From assembly GCA_949357655.1 (NCBI GenBank), contig CASHTG010000015.1, positions 992,001 to 1,056,000 of the forward strand: a DNA stretch of 64,000 bases. Reading direction: 5' to 3'. The notes under the pieces are model-generated. The model made no database searches. It was given only the letters and a program-made list of their open reading frames with translations, and had not been told where the DNA came from. A program made the position numbers and the translations under genes. Source of the stretch: Parascedosporium putredinis. Its lineage: Eukaryota > Ascomycota > Sordariomycetes > Microascales > Microascaceae. This document shows positions 25,897-39,105 of the stretch, piece after piece; position 1 is the stretch's first letter; every line of letters starts with the position of its first letter.

Positions 25897-28800
25897 CTAC
25901 TTAACAAGTTCCATCTTCACGCCTCTCTTGCCAGTCATCTCGTCCTTCTCGTCCGTCACCCTAACCTTGACCCTCTGGAATAGCTCGATGCGGATCTCCC
26001 GACTTCCGCTCGTCTTGAGCACGTAGTTTTCTGCGTCGAATTCGCTCTCCGGCTCGGGAGTGGCGAGTTCTCGGAGACGGATGAGACCCTCTATACCGAA
26101 CCGCGGCACGAGCACGACGAACCCGTTGCTGAATACCTTCATTACGTAGGCGTCCTCTTCGGCTACCTTGCCCTTGAGGGCCTGGCCGACATAGTAAGCG
26201 ATGCTAGCGCGGCCAGCAAGCTGCGCGTTGCGGTGGCGAACATTGATGTTCTTGCATACGGCTTCGAGACGGCCTCGCGAGCGGACAGACGGATGGACCG
26301 CCTCGTAGTCGATGGCGGCGGCAAGCTGTCGGTGAGCCATCAAGTCGGCATAGCGACGGATGGGCGAGGTGAAATGTGTGTATATCTCGCTGGCAAGACC
26401 ATAGTGACGGAACTCCGGGTACGCTTGGGTCCCGGAGCAAAAGTACTCTGCGCTCATCATGCACCGTGTAGCCATGATGCGGATCAAAGTGTTGAAAAAG
26501 GGTTCTCGGGGTCAACACAAGTATCGAGTGAATCAGCGAGAGCCTTGCTCGAGTCCGTGCGGAGCTCCAAGCCCTTCTTCACTTTGAGCTGATCGGCGAG
26601 CTCGTCAAAGTTGGTCTTGGGAGGGGCGCGTGGCGACGGAGGATGGCGGTCTGGGGGAAGGCCTCGTGGATCTTACGCGCAACGCTGACGTTGGCGAAAA
26701 GCATAAACTCTTCCACAAGGGAGTTGGTGTCAAGAAGTTCCTTGGTCTTCACATCGATGGGGTCCGATGTCTCTGACTCCATCTGCACCTTGACCTCGGG
26801 GGACGACAGGCTGAGCGCGCCGGCGTCCATCCTCTTTGTTTGAGCTTTTGGAAAGCTTCATGAGCACGCGCATTCCATTTGTGAGATCATCTTGTTGGGA
26901 TGGGTCGTCGATCCGCAGTTGCGCCTGCTCGTAGCTAAAAGCTTCACGAGACTTGATCACAGACTTGGTGTACTTGACGTTGATGATGTCGGCGTCTTCG
27001 TTTACCTCCCATAGTACTGAGAAGGCAAAGCGCTCTACATACGGCTTCAGCGAACACAGATCGGTTCCTAGAAGCATCGGAAGCATGTCTATGCGCTTAT
27101 CCACGAGGTAAACGGTGGTGCCGCGAATGCTGGCCTCTGTATCCATTGCATTGGATGGCTTGACAAAGTGGGACACGTCAGCAATGTGCACGCCGACTTC
27201 GTAGTTTCCATTGTCTAAAAGTCGGGCGTGGAGGGCATCGTCAATGTCCTGGCATCCGACAGGGTCGATGCTGCAGATGAGGAGGTGTCTCAAGTCCGCC
27301 CGGTCCCTCCACCCGGGATCATCCGTACTCGACGGTACCTTCCAATCATGGCCCTCCTTGGGAAGACAGTCGAGGACTGTTTTGGGAAAAGGCCTATACT
27401 GAACGTCGTACTCCAAAAGCAGGGCCTCGGTTTCCGCAGCCTTGGTCTCAAGTTCGCCCAGAGAGCGGACGAGATGGCCGGTGGGATGCCTCGTATCCCT
27501 GCCCCAAGCGTCAATGGCTACCAAGAGACGCTTTCCGAGCAGTTCGGTAACCTGCCGGGTTCGAAGGCGTATTTTGGGCACGCGCTTATCCATTGGTATT
27601 AGGAAGACGCTATCCATTTTACGGCCTTGACCAGCACCACGACTGGCGGAAGAAGGGTCAATGTGGCCGACATATTGCCGCCAATTGCGTTTGATGATGC
27701 CAACAACCTTGGCCGTAGGTTGCGCCCGGCCTTCTGTAGTCTTGCTGTGCGTTCTTTTGACTTCCTCCTGGAGGAGTTTTCGCTCCTTGTCCGACACCAA
27801 ATCCTCGTCCGCTTCACCGTCCGCATTCTCGTTCTTCGTAACGGCCTCCTCCTCAATGATGACTGTCGATGGCTCCTTCCACAGTTCCTTTGGAAGGACT
27901 TCGACGACAACGACATCTCCATCAACTGAGCGGCTGATATTTTCACGGCCTAGGATGATGAGCGGTTTCGTGAAAGCCGGAACCTTGATCGAGCCCTCCA
28001 GGTAGTTATATGGGGATACGTTGAAGATGCCCTGATGGAGGAGACCAGCCTTGACGCCAGTCATCATCCTCGATAGGGTGTAGTGCTCCGCGTAGAGGAA
28101 CTCTGAAGGCTTGTGGATCAAGTCACGAGTTTGAGACTCGGCGACCATGTCTAGCAGCCTGTCGCCATCCTCGACACCACCTAGATAATCAGCAAGAGTC
28201 TGCGCGGGGATGCCGGCGTCTTTCGCCTTCTTGATGTTGTTGCGGTCATCGGTGAGCATCACAACGGCTGGAATCTTTGGCGCCTTGGTCTTAGCAAGAT
28301 GTTCAGCGTACCATTGAACAGCGCGGCGGATGGCACGATCGTTTCTGTCGTTGATGGTTTCGTTGTCTTCCCGCTTGACATATGTTTCCAATCGAAACTC
28401 GTTGAAAAACATAAAACCTTTTGTCCTCACTTTTCGTCAAGCTAATCAGACGATTATAAAGAGGCAGCGATCTGTTGCGTAACTCCTCCAAGACGGTTTG
28501 TAGGATGATGACATCATAGAAAACTGAGCTCTGCTCAAAGACATCCATGGCGTTGAGCAGCGCGTTAGTATCAGGGACAACATAGTGGCCTTGCGGGAAG
28601 GCCTTGGTCCCGGCTGGTTTCTCCGAGAGGACAAAGGGCAAGGCTAGGTGATGGTGGTTAGTACAAGGGTAGGCGAGTGGAGACCTCCTCTTCGAACGGG
28701 GAGAGGAGGGAGGGGGTCCTCACCATTTCCAGCAGCATCCTTTGGTGCAGAATGCCGACATTTTTACATAGCTTAGAGGAACAGGGGATATCTTGGCGGA

Positions 28801-28918
28801 GGTAGACCTCGCGCACAATCTTTTGAACCTTGCCTCTCTTGGTCGAGCGCACAAAGGTCTTGCTCGAGATATTGCTGGCGAGGGGATCCGATTCGATGGA
28901 TCTCTTTAGACTCGTCAT
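25897..28918 (-). CDS. DIS3: Exosome exoribonuclease DIS3/RRP44, frameshifted
   Basis: Catalytic subunit of the RNA exosome: 3'-5' exoribonuclease plus PIN endonuclease, acting in nucleus and cytoplasm on rRNA precursors, mRNA and aberrant RNAs. Exon 1 is 28918-28724 and exon 2 is 28643-25897, with an 80-bp intron (GTGAGG...CTAG). Domains in order: N-terminal Cys motif (DIPCSSKLC, then KKCRH); PIN with VVPDTNALLNAMD, LEELRNRS and NDRND; cold-shock RNA-binding domains; RNB with catalytic Asp cluster SIDPVGCQDIDDALHA near residue 520; C-terminal S1 domain. About 982 residues after correction, close to yeast Rrp44. Six sites break the frame: 28761-28765, 28405-28409 (two bases), 26846-26849, 26831-26832, 26623-26626 and 26495-26499. 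All are repaired by adding bases to a run. A perfect donor (CAG|GTAAGC) lies at 28959, so a tiny leader intron is possible. Identification is very secure. Confidence 0.97.
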
Positions 28919-31900
28919 CTTGTTTGTATGCGAGAAATGCAGCCGTATTTCCGGCTTACCTGCGCGACGGTCTCTCTTTGCAGGCAGTGGTTTATGGTTC
29001 GTCGTTGGCTTTGATAGATGCGATGCTGCAACAGTCTGGCGGGCTGGTTGATGGTGAGGGAAGAATTTGTGGCGGGTGGGGAGCTGCGTTTGTGGGGCGA
29101 ATTAAAGCTGCCCCCGCGCTTGCTTATCGTTATCAGCCGCGGTATCGTGTCGTGCCTGCACACTGGCACTGGCAGTGGAACTGACCCGCAACATAATCCC
29201 GCTTGTACGCGTCCAAAGCAGCGCAGACCTGGAGTTGGCGAGTTTTATGGCTCCACTTCAAGGAGGGTCGCATTCCAGAGACCAGGCATGACAAGAATAG
29301 CTATCAACGCGTACCCTCGACCGAAGACATATTAATGAACATATTAAGAGCTTGCTGGCCTCCTATATGCCGAGCTACGTATCGCCACACCCAGGCACAG
29401 CGCGACCGTGACTGGCACCTATGCAAAATGATTCATGGATGTCTCTTGTCACGTGGGAAGCACCCATCACGGTCGGCATCATGATGGATGCACCGACCGA
29501 CTGTTGACCCCGGCGACGAAATGTCAAGTGAGGACCTGGTCGAAGAATGCCCTCGAGTCAGGGTCCCCTCAAACCCATTTTTGGTTGGGTCGGGGGTGGC
29601 GGGTTTCGTTCATTCAAAGGGGGAGAAGAAAGAAAAACACCCAGGCAACTCGATCTGCTCTACTCATCGCCGCTCACCCCAACCTAGCAATCTGACACAT
29701 CCCGACACGAGAGAAAGAGAGAGGCTAAGCTAGAGCGGTGTGATAGAGGCGTATTAGGCTCAGCTTCGACCGAGCCGTTCTCGAGCAGCTCTGCCAATTG
29801 CAGGGGCTCCTCGGTCAAACCCCTCCCGTGTGCCCACAACCGTCATCATGGTTTCATTGGAAAGCCTTCTAGCACCTACGTACATTTGGCCGTTTGCGTT
29901 GATTTTAACCGTAGTCACAACCCCCCCTTACGCCCCCCGACCGAGATGCCCGTCCGGTGATTTGCTCCTCCTCAGAGAAGTGGCAGGCGAGAAGCGCTTA
30001 TTAATATGTCCTTGCTTGACCTGAATCATATGATCTACAGTTCAATTCAGCCGGCGACTTTTACCATATTAACCATTCCTGCGATGCTTGTGAATTGAAA
30101 TGACTGGGATGCAGGCTCGAGATCGCTCTCTTCGGACCCCCAGGACTTGAACGATCCCGGGCCCGTGGCGTTCCATCATCTTGTTGCCTTATTGTGGCAC
30201 CTCGCTCGGTGACAAGAGCCAGCGCCGTCGGATGTGCCAGATGACGGATGGATGCTCTTCGCAACGCCTGCCCGCCGAGGTATGTACTCGTCCCGGTCGA
30301 GCCACCTTACCCATTTGATGGCCGGCCGGAGCGTGTTTTGCCTTGCACTTGCCATCGATCTGAGAACGGATGATCGGCGGTCTCCCGTGCCACTCCGGAG
30401 CGTGGTGAAAGAGCCTCGCTTAACCTGGTGACAGGTTACCGACTCAACTCCTCCTCCGTCCGTTTGGCTGCTACAACGGTCTCTAGAAGCTTGTGTGTTT
30501 TCTTCTCTCTTACAGTTTCCTTGGTTCCTTCTGGTTTCTCACTTTTCACTCCCTACCGCACTATTACGTGCAGTTTACAGCATCTGTCTGAAAAGGCCGT
30601 GAGATCGTAGAGACCCAGCCTCAACCCCGAACGGCCCTTCGTCAAGTAGATGTTTTAACCTGCCGCTAAGAAATATCCTTCGCTAAGGTCTAAACCGCGT
30701 TTTCCTTCTTGGCTCGGGGAATCATATTACTTTGATTTAGCTAGTGAGTACACCCGCAAGTATGATTTGGCCAGGGTATCCGTGGACAAGAATGCGTTGC
30801 AAAGAGATCTCAACACTGGAGAGCACGGGCTTAAGGATAAGCGGGGACGACGAGGGGTGAAAAAGTTTGCCTAAGAGTTGAACCATCAGCCTGGATATCA
30901 ATTGATGATGACAGACTTAGCGAAATATGGGGAAATGGGTGGCATCTGACGGGTTGGGGTGGATGGTCCGGGAAAGGGAAAGAGGATATACCACAGGCTA
31001 CCCAGCCTCTGCCACTTGCGAGATGAGCCTACAGCGTTGACAAAAAAACTAGATTCGCGCAAGGGGTGGAGCGGGTGGCAAACGCGGCGCGACTATGCGT
31101 GAGATGAAGAGGCAAATGGTTTGAGGGAAGCGGAAGTTAAAGGGGAGCAAGAGAGAGTGTAGGGAGTGAAGTCGACGAGAGCCAAAAGGATGCAGCCGGA
31201 GAAAGGGCCATTTGCCTTTTGTAAGCAGACAAGGCAGACTACTTCAACGAGATGAAGCAAGTGAGAGTTATCAACTTGACTTTCATCAATGCTTCTCATA
31301 ACCACATACCCTTTGAAGGTTTTTGACACCTCCCATTCTGGGATATTCGCCACCAGTCAAGAATCGATCTTCGCGTCAACCTAAAGCAGCACGGCACAAG
31401 CCGCACAAGCCGCAACAAGCGCCGAAAAAGGATCTAGGACGTATAGCTCCGGGTTCCTCAGTTGGGCATACGTCGGGGGCTGGTTGTAGACTTGAACACC
31501 TTGCCATACACATATCTTTTGCACCCTCCCACCCTCCGCAATCGAGTAAGTTTAGAGTCGAGAGGGGAGTTTGGAAGGAGCCTCTCATCCTCCACGGTGG
31601 AGGTGAGACGGGCCCGAGAGCGCGTAGACTGGTATATCTAGACTTAAATTGTATAACATAAAACTTGAGTTGAAAAGTCTCTTTATTGATTCAGCCTCAT
31701 ATTTCCGAGGCCCGGTTGAGAAGAGATTCGTGGATATCCAGATCCATAGGCCCGCGCAGAGCATGATTGATATCCAAGCCGTTGATCAGTGGTTGATTGC
31801 TCGGGTGCTTTGGTGGGTGCTGGGGCCGAGACGACTTGCCAATCAGGGAAGTGTGGGTGTTCGTCATGAACCAAGGGCCAGCGTGAGCAGGGATCAGGGA

Positions 31901-31997
31901 TAACCGTATTCCCACAATCCAGTCGGGTGGAGGTTTGGATGGCTGAGCCCTCTGGAGAGCGGAAACTTCTGCAACTGCAAGACGGAGCGCTGGCGTA

Positions 31998-32080
31998 GGG
32001 TTGGTCCAGGGTTGGCTCAGGGTTGGCCCAGGGTTGGCCCAGGGTTGGCCCAGGGTTGGCCTCTGGCTCAGGGTTGGTTG
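31998..32080 (+). repeat. 11-bp GC-rich minisatellite (GGGTTGGCCCA)
   Basis: Head-to-tail units start at 31998, 32009, 32020, 32031, 32042 and 32053, with a further GGGTTGG at 32071. Units 3-5 are identical. Units 1-2 differ only in the YYCA tail (TCCA, CTCA), and the last two are interrupted by TCTGGCTCA. Regular GGG blocks spaced by eight bases could form a G-quadruplex. The GGCC cores are also self-complementary. No supported gene overlaps it. Confidence 0.95.
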
Positions 32081-34914
32081 TGCGCCTTTGAGTGGGGACA
32101 GGCCTCAGGTCCAATCACGCTCATCGCTCCCTCCCGGCAGGCGCCCAGCATCTGCCCTCCCTCCCCTGTCTCTTCCTCCTCTTTTCACACCTTCAGTTCG
32201 TCACCCTCCTTCCCAACTGCCAACGATGACACCCAGTATCCAGCGGTCCCCACTCCCTCTCTTCAGAACTCTCCTTCGCTTGCATGTGGGACAGAGACGA
32301 CAGACCAGTCGATAGACTAGTCGACAGACGGCTGCCCGCTCCCCTCCATCTTTTGTCGCCGTCCCACCCACCCTCCTTTACGATTTCCGTTTGATAAAGT
32401 GCCAGTTGCATACCTCCTCTTGACTCATTTCCCGGAGCTAAACTCCTCCTGGGGTGAATGGCACGGCCTCCAGGTCGAAGAAAGGTCGGCTTGAAACCTG
32501 GCAGGGTGGGAAGGAGCACCTCAGGCTGGCCCGACAGTCGGGCGACAGACAGAGGCGGCGGGGAGGGCTTTCTATCCCTGGGGCGGGCGCTTTCTTGGAA
32601 ACGAAATGACTTGCAGAGCCCTTGAAGCAGAGGAAGCAGCACGGAAACCCACACGGCCACGCCCCCTCCTTCCCACCCTGTCACCCTGCAATATTAGTGT
32701 TGGTATAGGGTCAGACTAGACCACATTGATCCTTGCCTCGCGAGCGGGGATTCGCCACCTTTCACGAGGATCGATCGTCGCCAACATTCAGTGCGTCTTA
32801 CACGGGCTATGAGATCGAGTTGCTCACTTGTTCCTTCAGTTTCTAGCCTTCTCAAGAAACGTGCACGAATGAGCCCTCAAGTGCTTCCAAGCGGTAACCC
32901 TAGCCTCGTAGTTCAAGCGCGGGAGCCAGTGAACCCCTTCAATCATCAAAGCAGGCCTACGTGCCTCGGTTCGAAGAGGTCACCTTTCCCATTGTCCCTG
33001 CTCTCGAAGCATTATCTAGTTATGTTTTCCATGTCCATCCTGTCTGTCTCCCCACCAGGTAATTCTACAAAGTACCTTGCTGCTTTGTATCAACAGGCTG
33101 GAAATTCCGGGCATATCACTCAGGCCCCGTGAACCTAAGCCATGAGGGAAGCCGTTCACTTGCTTGCTATCACTGCCTGCGCCAAATCCAAGCCGCAAGA
33201 GAGAAAGCTGACCGAGCCACTCAGGCAGACGGGAGGCACAGCGGTTGGCTGACAACAGTGCGAAGCCTTCGACTTCATTGCCTTGAAATGTAAGCCTGCA
33301 CGACTCGCTTTAATCTGTCACATGGGACCGGAGGCTCCAGTTTTCTTCTGCCCGTATCTGAAAGGCCCCTCCACTTGATGCAGTTTGGGTCAGAGTATGG
33401 GTACTATGCGCCCCCAGCAGTCCGGCGAGATCTCAGTAATATGACTCGAACGCTATCCGTTAATATTTTCCATGTGCAGAAACATGGGGAAGGGGCACCA
33501 AACAGGTGGCCGAGCATGCTGGCTACATCGACTCGATTCCTGAAAGACGAGCATCCCGCGGGCGGGGAGGAGAACAGGCTTACTGGCGAGGGCGGCCGCA
33601 CTGAGGGTACCAGTCTAATACCAGCCTGACGAATCCTCACGGGTTCAGAAGCGGATCGAGCCAAGGCCGCGCAGGCGCCCAGTAAAGAAAATTAGTCAAG
33701 AAACCTCCAATCTGTAGACGGCTTTGGCTCCGGGAGTTTCGCTCTCAACAAGGCCGAGATGAAGCGGAGAAATCCGACTCCAACTTGGTCTTCGTGCAGG
33801 CCCGTGATCCTACCTCGCTGTTTTAACAAAAGCATTTGAGTGTCCGGAAAAGGCTACACCGGTAGTCCGGCTATTTCGATGCGACACCTCCATGGAGCTG
33901 AAATGCAGGGTGTTCTCACTTGGAAAGGAGACTGAAACAGCATCTAACCATGGGTTGATGCGAACGGGGCAGCCACTCATCCCTTGGTCAAACAGGGCTA
34001 GCGGTGGAGGTACAGTCGGCGGTGGCTTTTAGTGCCGCCGATCAGAGCAATAGAAGGCTCACTTCCACAAGGCCAGGCCCGTCTTTTGCCCTTGGGAGGA
34101 GTTTCTCAACCGCCGTAAGGGACGCCGTAAGGGACGGGACGGGCAAATTTTCTAGTGACTAGCCAGCCAAGAAAAGAGAACGGGGTTTCTCGACAATCTT
34201 CATCTCGCGTCGTCCCTTGCAAACGGCGGGCTTGTTCAAGAAAAGAACATTGCCAGGCTACTTGCAGGTGCGTTGTCCGTCAGAACTCCTCTGAAGCACT
34301 TTAGAGACTTGGCTTGGAGCGTATTTTATGCTTAGCAGGGCATGCCGTGTCTCTCAACGCACGAGGTAGGGTCTCGCTCGGGCTTTGATGGGCAATTTCT
34401 CCCGCTCTTGTCTCTGCAATACTGCAGCACTGATGTTGACCGAGCATTAAACGGCGGTTTAAGCTGACGCATATCGATTCCGTGTCAGGACATGGGCGTG
34501 TTGATAGATTGCGGCATTATCTCAGCAAAGAGAAATGTGGATGCGATCGATAAACCTCTTCAACCAAGCCCTCGAGGAGACAGATTGACTTTCTCTGGCA
34601 AACAGAGTTGGGATGCTTGCGATCGGGGCAGAAAGAGGCCGTCTCAACCTCAACTCGGTGAGTTCGGCTTCGCCCAATGGTTGGTGGGGAATCCTGCAAC
34701 GACGACGGATTGGCTGGTTCGGCCTGGGATCTATTTGCAGCGTCGCATTCACCTGCAGTGCTGAGACCTTGGTAAGCCGAGTCTCAAACCATGGTCACTT
34801 GATCCCTGTTTGGGACCATTGAAGCTTTGAAGTCGTCAATGTTGCTCGCGAAAAAGCGTCAAGTGCGGTTTTCGTCGAGATTGCCAGGAAAACCCCCACT
34901 TATTGCTCAGAAGG

Positions 34915-34985
34915 CGGTAAATAATATATCTTTTTATATTTCTAAAATTAAAAAAAAAAATCTTGAAAAGAGGAAAAAAAAGGAC
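34915..34985. repeat. A/T-rich low-complexity patch
   Basis: About 70 bases dominated by A and T, with an A run of about eleven, inside otherwise mixed-composition sequence. No gene nearby. It may be a short AT-rich island or a degraded tract. Confidence 0.7.
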
Positions 34986-37008
34986 GAGTCAGAGCAGCGG
35001 CGGTGACTTCTTCCTTGTCTCCTGGAGAAGTTAATCAATACTGAGGATCTATTTCATCTGGTGAGCTGTCAGATCAGGCTGCCTCATCTTGTCACCTCGT
35101 CGCTGATGCGGACATGATAAGACTACCCCCGACTTCCACCAACTTGCTTTTCCTTTCTCTCTCCCCTTCTGTCAGATGGTGCATATGCTAGCGCACGCAG
35201 ACGCAGAAGAAGGAGGATGCGGATGAGAGAAATGGGGGTGGCGGGGGCCTACGGCAATGGACGGTAGGCTGGTCCTCCGTCCATCAGAGGAAACGGAGGT
35301 GTCGAACCGTCATCGCAGAAACGCACCGTGTTTCTCTCGATATGCGCGTCTTCCTTCAAGCAAATGCGGCAACTGCTGCGAACACATTCGTTGCAGAGAA
35401 CGTTGGCGGAAACTGTAGTTCTTTGTAGGGCTCATCAAGCTTGACCTCCAGGTCTTGTCCTAGTACCAAACAGACCAGTTTTTCCTTCTCGTTTGACACC
35501 CCTGATGAGGACAAGGTTGGCGCTGTTCGCCTTCTACTGCTAGTACTGCCCTTCCCTAGAACTCAATCAGGCCGCAAGGGCAACGTTTGGCTGTCAAAAA
35601 TGGATCATTGATGTGAGAGATAAGCAAGAGACTTTCAGGGAAGACATTTTCTATTTTAACAGAAAACGGGCAAGCCATTGTCCTCGAGACCTTGGCCCGC
35701 ACGAAACCCAGCAAAGACGCGAGTAACCATGCTCTGTCCTCAAGCAGATGCTGGGGTATTGAATATCAATGAATTGCCAATGGATACAGGCGCTATTGCA
35801 CTCCTAGTATCATGTAAAGACTCCAGTCTCTGGTGGGTCTCGTGAGGTGTGATCAACATACTCAATATCATTGTTTAATGTTGCTATTACTGGCCTTCGA
35901 CTTGTGTTAGCTCCTTGAAGCTGTGGAGACACACGACGAACCACCCCACCCTAGTTGCAACGCTCAACCCTTCTAGCAACTTTGAAGTTGAACGATGATC
36001 TTAGGATGTGGATTAGAATGAAAAGGAATACAATATCAATAAAAAGAAAGGAGGACGGAAAAGGGGCCATCGCACCGAACTCGAATCTCAATTGAGAAAG
36101 CTTCCGTCTCATCGAGGAATAGTGCGACTCCGTACATAAAAGGCAACCGAACCTAGAACCGTTTGTTTCGAGGTTCAAGCCGCCCTGCAGAAGTTGTGAT
36201 GTCAATCCGTACCTCCCCATCACCCTGAAATTTCCCAGCGCGATGCGATGGCCAGCCACTTAATCGATTTGGGCAGGGAAATCGGGTTGAGTTTGAGAGA
36301 CCTGGACGCTACTGATGTAGCATGGCTTTTGGGCAAGCCGCCGCCCACATGGTTCTTAGGGCAGCAGGCATGTAAAATCAAGAGTTTTTGCCGACCCTTT
36401 GACGATTTTGCTTTCATCTCTCTGGCTGGCTTTTGGGACTTTTGAGATAGGAGGGGCTTGTCCCTCCTCCGGCGCGGCGTCATTCTTTCGATGACGCGCC
36501 CCATCGACCCTTGTTTGCAATCCATCGCGTGATGTTTTTGTGTGTCCTTGATTTCTACGATAATACCACTAAAGGTCATTTGACGTTGATATTGAGTTAG
36601 GACACCTTCCGCCATCACCCTGCGGAACGGGTAGGAAGAGGGTGTACATGCTTCGTAATACTTGATCTTGGTTTGGCTTTGGCTCATGTCCCGATCGATA
36701 TCCGGTGTGGTCGCCCCTTTCTCTTGATGCCCTGGCTTGTGGATTGGGGTGTTGAGAATGGCAGTTCACTGAGGGTTGTTGCAGGTCTCCAAGGTGTCAG
36801 ACACTGTTAGAGAGCGGTACTGTTCCATTGTCTGGACGAGATTTGAGGAAACCTCGATCGATTATTCGTCCGTCTAATCGTGCAATTGTCCAAATGGACG
36901 GGCGGGGAAACACTTGCAATTTGGCGCATGCTGGATTCGGGTAACGATCGCCGCTCGCTTGGCCGCACCGATTCGAGCCTCTGGAAACCCTGATTCTGTT
37001 CCGTGCGA

Positions 37009-37021
37009 AAAAAAAAAAAAT
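37009..37021. repeat. Poly-A tract
   Basis: About thirteen consecutive A on the plus strand, with no coding context on either side. Its exact length is unreliable given the homopolymer errors elsewhere in this window. Confidence 0.7.
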
Positions 37022-38520
37022 CGAAGTGGAAGCAGTTCTTACCTCGGAGTCTATCACTCGACCCTCCCGCCTTTGCTTTCATTCAATCTTCTCTCCCGGC
37101 CTCGCATTGTTGCCCGTTGCTCTTCTGCAACCCCATTCCCAAGCACCTCTCACATTGATGAAGGAACGTGCGAAGTCAATGCATGCCGGTCTTCTAACAG
37201 ACGTGGATGGAAGAGGGGGCGCTTTGGCCAGTTGCTTTGTCTCTCCACTGCGGAACTGGTTGCCGCCAATTTGGGTTCCATTTTCCGGGGAAAACCAGCC
37301 AACAAAAAACCTGGCCCTTGGCGAAAGGAATAGAGCACAATCTGAAGAAAAGAAAAAGAAGAAAAAAGAAACAAAGAAAAAGAAAAGGGCCCGAAGATGG
37401 TGGGTGGGAAAGAGGAGGGTCTCGGTTGCACGGTCGCCCTTGAGGAGGCAGGCTTAACCTTGCGAATTGCTTGCATTAACTTGAACCCCAATCATACATT
37501 TGGTAGCGTTTGCACTAGCGCATCTAGAACCTAACTTGCACAGTGACACAACGAACGAAGGCTGCCAGCACTGTCACAGTTCACAGTTCACAGTCCCAGT
37601 CTCAGTTTCGTCCCTTGGGCCCATGACGGGATGGGGATTGGAGTTTGCCTTCCCCTGCACCACCATCCGACCCTGGGCGGGGCCACTTGCACGCAACCTT
37701 TCTGAACTTTGAACCCAAGCAGCCCACTACTCAAGCCCATGTGTCACCGATGGGGTATCACGGCCGCTTGATCCTTTTCGGGACTTTCACTTGATTCCAT
37801 CGAGCCGAGAAGCTCGACAGTCTACCGCTAGTCTGCACGAGGCGCGCGCGGCCATCCGTCCATTCCAGAGACGAAGCCATCCTCCAAGAGGCCCCACCCC
37901 TTCTCCGTTCCCTCCCTCCTGGCTTTTGGTTCTGCCCTTGCCCCTCCCCCCCTCCAACCATCCTCTTCCGCCTGTCTCTGCACGTACCAAGGGAATTGAG
38001 GTTGAGCGGGTAACCTTGTCCTTCCAATGTTGGTGCGGATGGTCCAGGACCCTGTCCTTGAGTCCGTGTGGGAAGGCAACCTGTGAGAAATCTGGGGTTG
38101 AGATCGACTCCCGCTGCACCTACCCTACCCCGAGGATGGAGGATGGCCGGCCCAGGGTGTGCCATGCCAATTGCCATCCCTATGGTGGCCGAGAGGCGAT
38201 TCGACGAGCCTCCGATGGTGTCGTTCATCGATCCTGCTTCCCCTCGTCTCTTTTGCCTCATCCACTTGCGACCCACCCAGCACTTTGCTAAAATCTTTTC
38301 GAGTCTGACTAGAGGGGCTTGACAGTTGAACCTAAAAAGGAATTTGCGTCGATTGGCAGATTGGCCCGGCGGCGAGGACCGCCACGAATTCTCTTTGTCT
38401 CGGTTGGCGTGCTGCTGGTGAAGTCCCCTGTGGAACCTCGAGTTGTGGGGGCAAACGCCAGCACCACGGACAAAAGGCTTCCAGAGGAGTCAACTGGCCA
38501 CGCGCTCTACAAGACGAAAG

Positions 38521-38560
38521 TTTCTTTTTCTTTTTTTTTTTCTCTCTCTCTCTCTCTCTC
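38521..38560. repeat. Poly-T / (CT)n tract
   Basis: A T run passes directly into about nine CT dinucleotides on the plus strand. Simple repeat in non-coding sequence. Confidence 0.85.
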
Positions 38561-39026
38561 GTTCTTCACTCTGATAAACCATCGCTGGATTTCGTTTCTC
38601 GTGTAGTACTTGGACCGAGTCCTCACGTAGCTCGGGATAGGAGCACCCCACGCTGTTTCTTGTCTCACCTGATCGCTCCATCATGGCGCTCAAGTGTCGA
38701 TCTTGGTCCTTTTCTCACCTGCACAAAACGCGCCAAGTGTCAGTCCGCCGCTGGCAAGCGCATGGTTCTCGTCCCCGCGTTGATTGACGTTGATTTTGTG
38801 CCTTATCGAGGGCCACCCTTGCCTCGTAAAAAAAAAAAGAAAGAAAAAACCGCGATACCAGTGGTGGTTCCCTCATTTCGTCTCCTAGCCGCTCCCCTTC
38901 TCCCGCCTGCCTGGGCGAATCTACGAATCGTACCGTATGCGCTCTCATAATCTCCCTGGCGCCAGGAAGGCCAGGGAAGGCATTGCATACGCGTGGTGTG
39001 TATGTGCGGACGGAGGTTAAAATCTG

Positions 39027-39105
39027 TATGGGTGTGGTGTGGGTGTGGGTACATGTGTGTGTGCGTGTGTGTGTGTGGATGTATAGTTGTATGTGTGTGG
39101 GCGTC
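39027..39105. repeat. GT-rich low-complexity stretch
   Basis: About 80 bases made almost entirely of G and T with repeated GTGTGTG runs, interrupted by ACA, GGAT and ATAG. It is a typical interrupted GT microsatellite, which can adopt Z-DNA. Confidence 0.85.

Noticed and set aside
30135..30200. Possible minus-strand tRNA fragment (GGACTTGAAC resembles a T-arm)
   Set aside because: No partner acceptor strand and no D-arm at the right distance; the T-stem is mismatched. It could be a decayed tRNA relic but is not supported.
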